A stretch of 12,514 bases of DNA. Origin: an uncultured Pseudomonadota bacterium (GTDB taxonomy: Bacteria; Pseudomonadota; Alphaproteobacteria; Rs-D84). This document shows, in pieces, positions 6,580-12,514 of the stretch (positions within the stretch are counted from its first letter, which is position 1; each line of letters opens with the position of its first letter). Under the pieces are notes generated by a model that was not told the origin of the DNA, did not search any database, and saw nothing but the letters and a program-made list of their open reading frames with translations. The translations under genes were made by a program, and so were the position numbers. Location of the stretch: positions 1-12,514 of the forward strand of contig CALYRP010000011.1 of the NCBI GenBank assembly GCA_945483255.1. Reading direction: 5' to 3'.

Positions 6580-7233
6580 ATGAAAAAAGAATTAAACCCA
6601 ATTTTGAAAAAATATTCTAAAATGGGCATTATTGCTGTATCAGTCATCATCGTTGCATTGATTGGCGTTTTTGGAATATCTGCGATGAAGAAAAACATGG
6701 ACACATCATCAGCGATTGCAAATGTAACCACAGATGCTGCAAATGCGGCTGATTTAAGAATTGCTGTTATCAGCATGGAAAAAATCCAAACAAAAGCAAA
6801 TGTTTTGGAAAACCTGCATAAACAACGCGCAGATTATGAAACTAAATTAAAAAACAAACTTGAAAAAGAACAAAAATCAATTGAAAAAGAAAAAGCAGAC
6901 ATTGAAAAATCACAAGACATTTTATCCCAAGAAGCATTGCAACGTCGCGTAATTGATTATCAACGTCGTGTAAATGAATTCCAACGTCATTTATCAGAAA
7001 GCGCACAATCAATTGAAACATCATATCAAGATGCCTTGCAAACAATTCAAAAGAAACATCTTGATCCTGTTATCGAAGGTATAATTGCCAAGAAAAAATT
7101 ATCATTGGTAATTGATGGTCGTATGGCGCGTATCGGTGAAAATGTAAAAAATCTTGATATCACAGATGAAGTTGTTGACGCATTAAACAAAAAAGTATCA
7201 TCTGTAAAAATGGCATCACCAAAAGGTTTATAA
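6580..7233 (+). CDS. Skp/OmpH-family periplasmic chaperone, probably membrane anchored (217 aa)
   Basis: Skp (OmpH) proteins are trimeric periplasmic chaperones that hold unfolded outer-membrane proteins on their way to the BAM complex. The product has a 14-residue charged N-terminus, a hydrophobic segment at 15-34, then a low-complexity linker to about 58. Residues 60-212 show the family plan: a beta strand 'RIAVISMEKI', a long charged coiled coil (about 75-165, rich in Lys, Glu and Gln) forming the tentacle, and a closing 'LSLVIDGRMARIGENVKNLDITDEVVDAL' pattern across 174-202. That last segment resembles the usual OmpH ending that places a conserved 'DIT' before the final helix. No strong signal peptidase site is visible, so it may stay anchored. 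RBS AAAAGGAAAG fits ATG 6580. It stands alone here, away from the common bamA-skp-lpxD cluster. Confidence 0.85.
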   Translation: MKKELNPILKKYSKMGIIAVSVIIVALIGVFGISAMKKNMDTSSAIANVTTDAANAADLRIAVISMEKIQTKANVLENLHKQRADYETKLKNKLEKEQKSIEKEKADIEKSQDILSQEALQRRVIDYQRRVNEFQRHLSESAQSIETSYQDALQTIQKKHLDPVIEGIIAKKKLSLVIDGRMARIGENVKNLDITDEVVDALNKKVSSVKMASPKGL

Positions 7234-7241
7234 AAGATTTT

Positions 7242-7406
7242 TTAAACAAAAAACACCGCCCATCTGGGCGGTGTTTTGATACGATTATTTTTTTTCAAGC
7301 AATCAGATATGTCTTTGATAATCCAATCCAAAGAAAGTTTCGATGCTCTTAATTGCAAATGCGCTTGGTCAAATGCAGTAAATTTATTATGTAAATTAAA
7401 TAACTT
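7242..7406 (-). pseudogene. Possible gene remnant (open frame without start), low confidence
   Basis: The 236-base gap between the ompH-like stop and the next gene (7234-7469) holds no confident gene. On the minus strand one frame is open for 54 codons (7406 to TAA at 7244-7242) and reads like a protein with a helical, charged segment ('LRASKLSLDWIIKDISDCLKK'). It has no ATG; TTG at 7358 is the only plausible start and lacks a ribosome binding site. The frame runs through the ompH terminator hairpin, which argues against an intact gene. It may be the decayed end of a gene or chance. Confidence 0.15.
7250..7277 (+). terminator. Intrinsic terminator after the ompH-like gene
   Basis: Perfect stem CACCGCCC (7254-7261) with GGGCGGTG (7266-7273), loop ATCT, flanked by AAAA and TTTT so that the duplex extends to 12 base pairs. 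It lies 17 bases after the stop codon. The symmetric A and T flanks suggest it can work in both directions. Confidence 0.85.
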
Positions 7407-7446
7407 TTAACTTATTGACATAATAATTATAATCCTTACATAACAT

Positions 7447-7470
7447 AAAATGCCCTGTCGGGCATTTTTT
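7447..7470 (-). terminator. Intrinsic terminator of the small membrane protein gene
   Basis: AAAATGCCC (7447-7455) pairs with GGGCATTTT (7460-7468) around a 4-base loop. On the minus strand it begins right after the TAA of the small gene (7472-7470) and is followed by a short T tract. On the plus strand it has an even better T run (7465-7471), so it is probably bidirectional. Confidence 0.75.
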
Positions 7471-7712
7471 TATTTTCCTTTTACATTATTCATAAAACAC
7501 ATAGATGTTTTCAATGTATTTGATTTTTCTAAATTTTCTTTTTGTCTGATTTTAGCTTCATGTTTTGCTTTTATATAATCATACGTATGATAGCCAATAA
7601 CAGAAATTGGTATAGTCAAAAAAACCGCCACGAATAATATAGAATATATCATATCGCTTTTTGCATTAGCTTTATTGTTTTCTACCATTTTCTTTTGTTC
7701 TTCTATTGTCAT
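7470..7712 (-). CDS. Small single-pass membrane protein, unknown function (80 aa)
   Basis: I do not recognise this protein. The start is set at ATG 7712, because AAGGATT lies about 7 bases upstream; a GTG nine codons earlier (7739) overlaps the predicted transcription start and is rejected. The product has a charged N-terminal stretch (residues 1-19, Glu/Lys rich), one clear hydrophobic segment (about 21-41, 'MIYSILFVAVFLTIPISVIGY'-like), then a Lys/Glu-rich cytoplasmic or periplasmic tail with a single Cys (residue 72). No signal peptidase or lipobox site is visible. It has its own near-consensus promoter and terminator, so it appears to be a free-standing expressed unit between ompH and infB. 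Small membrane proteins of this plan often bind larger membrane complexes, but nothing here identifies a partner. Confidence 0.6.
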   Translation of the reverse strand: MTIEEQKKMVENNKANAKSDMIYSILFVAVFLTIPISVIGYHTYDYIKAKHEAKIRQKENLEKSNTLKTSMCFMNNVKGK

Positions 7713-7743
7713 TTTTTTAATCCTTTTTTTATTATACACTTAG

Positions 7744-7771
7744 TTTATAATACAAAAAAATTGATTGTCAA
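7744..7771 (-). promoter_or_regulatory. Near-consensus promoter of the small membrane protein gene
   Basis: On the minus strand TTGACA (7771-7766), a 16-base spacer, then TATAAA (7749-7744). A second TTGACA sits 15 bases upstream (7786-7781). Start of transcription near 7737 gives a leader of about 25 bases. This is the best match to a consensus housekeeping promoter in the window. Confidence 0.65.
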
Positions 7772-7794
7772 GTATTTTTTTGTCAATACAAATC

Positions 7795-7816
7795 CGCCTG
7801 AAAAACAGGCGTTTTT
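7795..7816 (-). terminator. Hairpin terminator downstream of infB
   Basis: CGCCTG (7795-7800) pairs with CAGGCG (7806-7811) around a five-base A loop, 9 bases after the infB stop. On the minus strand the stem is preceded by an A run and followed by GATTTG, a weak U tract; on the plus strand a five-T run follows. The position suits termination of nusA-infB, but efficiency may be modest. Confidence 0.55.
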
Positions 7817-7819
7817 GTA

Positions 7820-10216
7820 TTATAATTGTGCTTTGACCTCTTGAATTTCATAGCATTCGACACGATCGCCTTCTTTCAGATCGTTATATTTGTCGAAACT
7901 CATACCAAATTCAACACCTACACCGACTTCGCTAACTTCGTTCTTTTCGCGACGCAATTCGCCAATCTTGCCATCATAAATAACAACATTGTTGCGCAAC
8001 AAACGAACAAACGCAGATTTCTTTATCACACCTTCACTTACGCGACAACCGGCAACCTTGATTCCTTTGCCAACTGTGAACAAAGCAATAACATCCGCAT
8101 AGCCGATAAAGTTTTCACGTTTTTCAGGTGCCAATTTACCAGACAATATTTCTTTGATTTCATCTGTAATACGGTAAACAACACTGTGGTATCTGATATC
8201 AACCCCGTTATTGCGTGCCATGTCCCGAACCGCAGAATCTGCACGAACATTAAACGCAATTATAACCGCACCAGATGCCGTTGCTAATCTGATATCGCCT
8301 TCGGTGATTTGACCAACCCCGGCCGACAATAATTCTACGCCGGCCTTGTCTGAATTAAATCCGCGCAACATATCAGAAATAGCTTCAACTGAACCTTGGA
8401 CATCTGCACGTAAAATAACAGGCAAAGTCAATTTCTTGGTTTCATCGCGTTTTGCAAATAATTCTTCCAACGATGAACGTTTAACAGCGTTCGCTTTATC
8501 TTTTGCCTTTTGTGCACGATATGCCGCAACTTCACGTGTTTGGGCTTCTGTTTCCATAACGTGTAATTCATCACCCGCGCTTGGCACAGATTCCAAGCCC
8601 AACACCATCGCTGGTTGTCCAGGTTTTACAGATTTAACGCGAACACCATTTGAATTAATCAAACCGCGCACACGTCCAAAGGTTTCGCCGACAACAAATA
8701 CATCGCCAACAGAAAGTGTTCCTTGGCGCATCAAAATTGTTGCGACCGCACCCAGACCCTTTTCCATTTTCGCTTCGACAACATACGCAGATGCCATCAT
8801 ATCAGGGTCTGCCTTTAAATCCATAATTTCCGCTTGCAAAAGGATGGCTTCTTCCAATTTATCAAGGCCCATTTTGGTTTTTGCAGATATTTCAACGCAT
8901 TGAACATCACCGCCCATTTCTTCGACTTGGACTTCTTGTTGAAGAAGATCTGTTTTTACACGATATGGATCTGCTTCTGGTAAATCACATTTATTGATTG
9001 CGACAATAAATGGAACCCTGGCAGCACGAATATGATTAATTGCTTCAATAGTTTGTGGCATGATTGAATCGTTTGCAGCAACAACTAAAACAACAATATC
9101 TGCAATTTGCGCACCACGTGCACGCATTGCTGTAAACGTTTCATGGCCTGGCGTATCCAAGAATGTGATTATTGCGCCAGATTTTGTTTTGACTTCATAT
9201 GATGAAATATGTTGTGTAATTCCACCCGCTTCGCCCGCGACAACATTTGCATTACGGAACGCATCCAACAATGATGTTTTACCATGATCAACATGTCCTA
9301 CAACCGTTACAACAGGGTAACGCGGTTGCAATCTGTCTGCGTGTGGTTCTTCTTCTAAAATATTAGCATAAGGTTTCACATCAACACGTTTAACAGTTGC
9401 GCCAAATTCCGTTGCGATTAATTCTGCTGTATCCGCATCAATAGATTGGTTTTGCGATGCCATCATGCCCATTTCCATCAATTTTTTGATAACATTGCCA
9501 ACCTTTTCAGCCATTGCAGCCGCCAAATCTTTAACAGTTATTGTATCACCAAGTGTTACAACATGTTCAACCTTTTGTGGTGCTGTAAATACAGCGCGTG
9601 CCTTTTCGCGAAATCTTTTAAGCGATGCTTCGCTGCGACGACGATTTGCGCCACGCAAACCAATTTCATCATCATCGTCATCATCACCGCCACCAATAAC
9701 GATATCATGGATGGAAATTTTACCGCCCTTTTTGAAGTCTTTCTTGAAACGGTTTTGTTTGTTACCACGTATATTATCGTCATCATCATCGCGACGGTTA
9801 TTGTTGTGATTATTAAAGGCGACATTATTCTTTTTATTTTCGTGGGTATTTTCACGTGTTGGCATAACAACAGGTTCTTCTGTGGTTACTTCGTTTTCGC
9901 GTTGCGCCAATTGTTCTTTGACCGCTTCATATTCGCGATTTTCGCGTTCAATTTCAGCTTCGCGTGCCTTGCGTGCCGCTTCTTCTTCGGCTTCGCGTTT
10001 TCTGCGTTCTTCATCACGCGCCTTGGCAGCTTCTAATACAGCACGTAATTTTTCATCGGCTGCACTGTGTGCTGCTTCAACTTTTTTAGGTTCTTCGCGT
10101 AATTCGTTATTGCCAGGCGCAACAATGCGACGACGGCGTTCAACGAACACCGCATCGCCCTTTTTACTTTGTACTGCGCCAACTGTTACAGATTTTCCAA
10201 GTGTTAATGTCGCCAT
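7820..10216 (-). CDS. infB: Translation initiation factor IF-2
   Basis: IF-2 is the GTPase that brings fMet-tRNA to the 30S subunit and promotes subunit joining. The 798-residue product has a charged N-terminal region (20-200) containing an Arg/Glu-rich coiled coil (about 50-110) and two aspartate runs (144-148 and 178-183), an IF2 N-domain (about 217-280, 'TVKDLAAAM'), then the GTPase with G1 'GHVDHGKT' (307-314), G2 'GGITQHI' (331-337), G3 'DTPGHE' (354-359), G4 'NKCD' (408-411) and G5 'SAKTK' (444-448). Domains II to IV follow to the C-terminus, including the fMet-tRNA-binding C2 domain. Length is typical (E. coli 890). ATG 10216 is preceded by AAAGGTT. It follows nusA by 30 bases on the same strand, so they form an operon; ylxR, often between them, is absent. 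Confidence 0.98.
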   Translation of the reverse strand: MATLTLGKSVTVGAVQSKKGDAVFVERRRRIVAPGNNELREEPKKVEAAHSAADEKLRAVLEAAKARDEERRKREAEEEAARKAREAEIERENREYEAVKEQLAQRENEVTTEEPVVMPTRENTHENKKNNVAFNNHNNNRRDDDDDNIRGNKQNRFKKDFKKGGKISIHDIVIGGGDDDDDDEIGLRGANRRRSEASLKRFREKARAVFTAPQKVEHVVTLGDTITVKDLAAAMAEKVGNVIKKLMEMGMMASQNQSIDADTAELIATEFGATVKRVDVKPYANILEEEPHADRLQPRYPVVTVVGHVDHGKTSLLDAFRNANVVAGEAGGITQHISSYEVKTKSGAIITFLDTPGHETFTAMRARGAQIADIVVLVVAANDSIMPQTIEAINHIRAARVPFIVAINKCDLPEADPYRVKTDLLQQEVQVEEMGGDVQCVEISAKTKMGLDKLEEAILLQAEIMDLKADPDMMASAYVVEAKMEKGLGAVATILMRQGTLSVGDVFVVGETFGRVRGLINSNGVRVKSVKPGQPAMVLGLESVPSAGDELHVMETEAQTREVAAYRAQKAKDKANAVKRSSLEELFAKRDETKKLTLPVILRADVQGSVEAISDMLRGFNSDKAGVELLSAGVGQITEGDIRLATASGAVIIAFNVRADSAVRDMARNNGVDIRYHSVVYRITDEIKEILSGKLAPEKRENFIGYADVIALFTVGKGIKVAGCRVSEGVIKKSAFVRLLRNNVVIYDGKIGELRREKNEVSEVGVGVEFGMSFDKYNDLKEGDRVECYEIQEVKAQL
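9661..9694. repeat. Trinucleotide (GAT/ATC) microsatellite inside infB
   Basis: The plus strand shows consecutive ATC/GTC triplets around 9664-9690 that encode the six-aspartate run of IF-2; a shorter, similar tract at about 9777-9793 encodes the five-aspartate run. Both lie in the poorly conserved N-terminal region, so length changes in steps of three bases would be tolerated. Confidence 0.6.
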
Positions 10217-10246
10217 TTTTTAACCTTTGGTTATATTTCCTATTTT

Positions 10247-11791
10247 TTATTCAGCATCCATTTCAGGAACAATGCCATATGCCAATTCGCGTGCTTTCAT
10301 AACAACGCGTTCTGCCAAACGATTAGACATTGTGTCTTCGCCCAAGATTTCAACCAATTCATCAGATGCAAGGTCTGCCAAATCAGACAAAGATTTAACA
10401 TCATTTTCACCCAATTTCATAATAATTGGACGTTTAATGAAATCAAATTTCAACAAATCATCTGACATGCCCATTTTATGGCCATTATCAAAATAATCTT
10501 GTTCGACCTTGGCAAGGTATGCTTTTGCACGATTTTGCAATTCTGTCGCCAATTCTGTATTGAAACCTTCGATAGATTCTAATTCAGATTGTTCAACATA
10601 CGCGATTTCTTCGATTGTTCTGAAACCTTCGGTGATTAACAATTGTGCAATTGTTTCATCAACATCCAATGCAGATGTGAACAATTCTGTTTTTTCTTTA
10701 AATTCTTTTGCACGACGTTCTGCTTCTTCGGCTTCACTCATAACATCGATATTCCATCCTGTTAATTGGGAAGCAAGGCGAACATTTTGACCACGACGAC
10801 CGATTGCCAAAGATTGTTGATCTTCGGTTACAACAACGGCCGCGGTATGGGTGTCTTCGTCAACGATAATCTTTGCAACTTTTGCAGGTTGCATTGCATT
10901 AACAATAAACACCGCAGGGTCTTCCGAATACAAAATAACATCGATTTTTTCACCATGGCATTCATTGATAACTGGTTGAATACGTGTTCCCTTGATACCA
11001 ACAGTCATACCAACTGCATCAACAGACGGATCCATTGTTTCCACAGCGATTTTTGCATGAGACCCCGGTGCACGAGATACAGATTTAATTTTAATAATAC
11101 CTTCGTAAATTTCCGGTACTTCTTGGGTAAACAATTTTTCCATAAAACTTGGGTGTGTTCTTGTTAAAAATATTTGTGGACCTGTATTAGAACGAACAAC
11201 ATCCATAATCAAAGCACGAACACGATCACCAACTGCTAAACGTTCGCCTGGGATTAATTCAGTATTTTTGATATAACCTTCGGCTTTGCCGTTAATATCA
11301 ACAAAAACATTTCCAAATTCGATACGTTTAACAACACCGTTGACAATATCACCGATGTTATCTTTGAATTCTTCGTACTGATTACCTTTTTCAGCATCTC
11401 TGACCCTTGCAGTCATAATTTGACGCGCTGTTTGGAACGCCATACGACCAAATTCTGGTTCTGGCAAAGTATCTTCAACGATATCGCCAACTTGTGGATT
11501 TTGTGCATATTTTTTTGCTTTTTCCACTGTTAACATTGTATTTGCATCATATTCGTCACCCTTGGATTCTGGGGATTCAATAACTTCGAACAAACGTTTA
11601 ACATGAATAGAGCCATTTTTACGATCTATTTGTGCAACAATGTTAAATTCTTCGCCATATTTATGTTTTGCAATTTTAGCGATAGCCGCTTCCAAAGATT
11701 CAATAACTGTTTCACGGTCTATCATTTTTTCTGTCGCCAAAGAATCGATTGCTAATAATAAATCTTGGCGTGGCATAGATTCAAAAGACAT
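10247..11791 (-). CDS. nusA: Transcription termination/antitermination factor NusA
   Basis: NusA binds RNA polymerase near the RNA exit channel and modulates pausing, termination and antitermination. The 514-residue protein contains the N-terminal polymerase-binding domain (1-128), an S1 domain (about 145-212), KH1 with 'VGIKGTRIQPVINE' (264-277), KH2 with 'AIGRRGQNVRLASQLTG' (329-345), and two C-terminal helix-hairpin-helix type repeats (about 370-425 and 450-510), the acidic repeats seen in proteobacterial NusA. ATG 11791 is preceded by AAGGAG at a 7-base spacing. It is first in an operon with infB. The gene rimP, which usually precedes nusA, is missing; upstream there is only a hairpin-bearing leader and a divergent LPS transport gene. 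Confidence 0.98.
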   Translation of the reverse strand: MSFESMPRQDLLLAIDSLATEKMIDRETVIESLEAAIAKIAKHKYGEEFNIVAQIDRKNGSIHVKRLFEVIESPESKGDEYDANTMLTVEKAKKYAQNPQVGDIVEDTLPEPEFGRMAFQTARQIMTARVRDAEKGNQYEEFKDNIGDIVNGVVKRIEFGNVFVDINGKAEGYIKNTELIPGERLAVGDRVRALIMDVVRSNTGPQIFLTRTHPSFMEKLFTQEVPEIYEGIIKIKSVSRAPGSHAKIAVETMDPSVDAVGMTVGIKGTRIQPVINECHGEKIDVILYSEDPAVFIVNAMQPAKVAKIIVDEDTHTAAVVVTEDQQSLAIGRRGQNVRLASQLTGWNIDVMSEAEEAERRAKEFKEKTELFTSALDVDETIAQLLITEGFRTIEEIAYVEQSELESIEGFNTELATELQNRAKAYLAKVEQDYFDNGHKMGMSDDLLKFDFIKRPIIMKLGENDVKSLSDLADLASDELVEILGEDTMSNRLAERVVMKARELAYGIVPEMDAE

Positions 11792-11825
11792 TTGTTTCTC
11801 CTTAGTATTATTGCCTTTTATTTAA

Positions 11826-11853
11826 AAGAGCGGGGTTTTATGACCCCGCTCTT
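11826..11853 (-). terminator. Terminator-like hairpin in the nusA leader (possible attenuator)
   Basis: AAGAGCGGGG (11826-11835) pairs perfectly with CCCCGCTCTT (11844-11853) around an 8-base loop. On the minus strand the stem is followed by TTTTAAAT, and the nusA start lies 34 bases further on. No gene is seen upstream on this strand for it to terminate, so it may regulate nusA-infB. The rest of 11854-11961 is AT-rich and holds no gene that I can support; I see only weak minus-strand promoter candidates there. Confidence 0.6.
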
Positions 11854-11961
11854 AAAACTTATTTAAGAACACGATATATTATGATGCCCGAATCGTTAAA
11901 AATCAAGCAAAAAAATACAGTAATATTAATAAACAATTAACTGCATTATTATCTTTGTTGC

Positions 11962-11990
11962 TTGACGGTATCGCTTTTGGGTTTTATACT
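11962..11990 (+). promoter_or_regulatory. Predicted promoter of the LptF/G-family gene (leaderless)
   Basis: TTGACG (11962-11967), a 17-base spacer, then TATACT (11985-11990). The usual 6-9 base distance to the start of transcription falls at 11996-11999, on or next to the A of ATG 11999, and no Shine-Dalgarno exists between. Confidence 0.6.
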
Positions 11991-11998
11991 TTGATATT

Positions 11999-12514
11999 AT
12001 GAAAATAATCAACCGATATTTTAGACGTCAATTGTTGACCATATTTGTTATGCTGTTAGTGATTTTAACAGGTTTGTCCTGGATGATGCAAATTATGTCC
12101 ATGATGAAATTTTTAATCACTTATGGCATTAATTTTTCCAGTTTTGTTTATATGACATCGCTTATGATACCGTTCATAATATCGATTATTATTCCTTTTG
12201 TAACTTTTATCGCGATAATATTCATATATAACAAAATGATTACAGAATCAGAAATAACAGTTATGGCATCGTCCGGATTGTCACCATGGCAAATTGCGAA
12301 ACCGGCAATAAAATTATCTGTATGGCTGACTGTTGCGCACCTGATTTTGAACATATGGCTTGTTCCATTGACACAATCCATGTTTTACAGCACACAATGG
12401 AATTTGCGTTATGGGTTGGCGCATTTAAAAATACAAGAAGCCGCCTTTACAAAACTGGCTGATGGGTGGGTTGTATATGTCGATAATGTATCAGGACAAG
12501 ATTGAAACCAGGTT
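11999..12514 (+). CDS. lptF: LPS export permease LptF/LptG family, N-terminal part, with in-frame TGA at 12503
   Basis: LptF and LptG are inner-membrane partners of the LptB ATPase that extract lipopolysaccharide and pass it to LptC. The 168 residues before the TGA show the family's N-terminal plan: 'IINRYFRRQLLTIF' start, hydrophobic segments at about 12-34, 45-78 and 103-122, and the conserved 'ESEITVMASSGLSPWQI' coupling-helix region (80-98) that contacts LptB. The residues after 130 ('AAFTKLADGWVVYVDNV') match the start of the periplasmic jellyroll domain. Full proteins are about 350-400 residues, so the TGA at 12503-12505 would cut the protein before the rest of that domain and the last membrane helices. 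The frame stays open after it for the last nine bases. lptF is favoured over lptG by the N-terminal look; not certain. Confidence 0.82.

Noticed and set aside
7415..7442. TTGACA as the -35 of a plus-strand small RNA ending at the 7447-7470 hairpin
   Set aside because: TATAAT lies only 7 bases downstream, and a correctly spaced -10 (TACATA) would start transcription at the hairpin itself, leaving no RNA body.
8346..8903. 185-codon plus-strand open frame opposite infB
   Set aside because: It lies wholly within a conserved infB region and reads as a mirror of its codons, with no signals of its own.
9446..10223. Long plus-strand open frames opposite infB (196, 114 and 113 codons)
   Set aside because: They are shadows of infB caused by its codon pattern. 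They lack ribosome binding sites and give low-complexity Ser/Phe/Ile-rich products.
1..12514. Genome-wide recoding of TGA to tryptophan
   Set aside because: All 24 Trp codons in supported genes are TGG, and full-length dnaX, infB and nusA contain no internal TGA. The only candidate is the single site at the right edge.

Overview
This window is an AT-rich stretch of bacterial chromosome, most likely from an uncultured, possibly host- or gut-associated alphaproteobacterium. The evidence is an alphaproteobacterial style of DnaX, InfB and NusA, plus a small DUF4167-like protein, a family typical of Alphaproteobacteria. The lineage is inferred, not shown. All ten complete genes end in TAA, and all 24 tryptophans read in the CDS calls are TGG.

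Layout from left to right. (1) Positions 1-3264, minus strand: a tightly coupled operon of three large PilV-like minor pilins/pseudopilins. Each has a prepilin leader and a long, variable C-terminal region; the last runs off the left edge. (2) Positions 3404-6479, plus strand: a DUF4167-like protein, then dnaX (DNA polymerase III tau subunit), a small type IVb-like pilin and an OmpA-domain lipoprotein. The last three appear to form one operon. The operons in (1) and (2) diverge from one intergenic region whose predicted promoters share a palindromic -35 hexamer. (3) Positions 6580-7233, plus strand: a membrane-anchored Skp/OmpH-like chaperone with its own promoter and a strong terminator. (4) Positions 7470-7712, minus strand: a small single-pass membrane protein of unknown function with a near-consensus promoter. 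(5) Positions 7820-11791, minus strand: nusA then infB, without the usual rimP and ylxR neighbours; nusA has a terminator-like hairpin in its leader. (6) Position 11999 to the right edge, plus strand: the start of an LptF/LptG-family LPS export permease. It has a promoter that predicts a leaderless mRNA and an in-frame TGA nine bases from the window edge.

Taken together, about half of the window concerns the cell envelope: type IVb-like pilus subunits and adhesins, an OmpA lipoprotein, a periplasmic chaperone and LPS transport. These genes are interleaved with replication, transcription and translation genes. The pilus machinery itself (ATPase, platform protein, secretin, prepilin peptidase) is not in the window. 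The most notable points are the three tandem PilV-like proteins that share an N-terminal plan but differ in their C-termini, the pilin and lipoprotein genes downstream of dnaX, the shared palindromic -35, the predicted leaderless lptF transcript and its early TGA. No CRISPR array, rRNA, tRNA, transposase or attachment site was seen.
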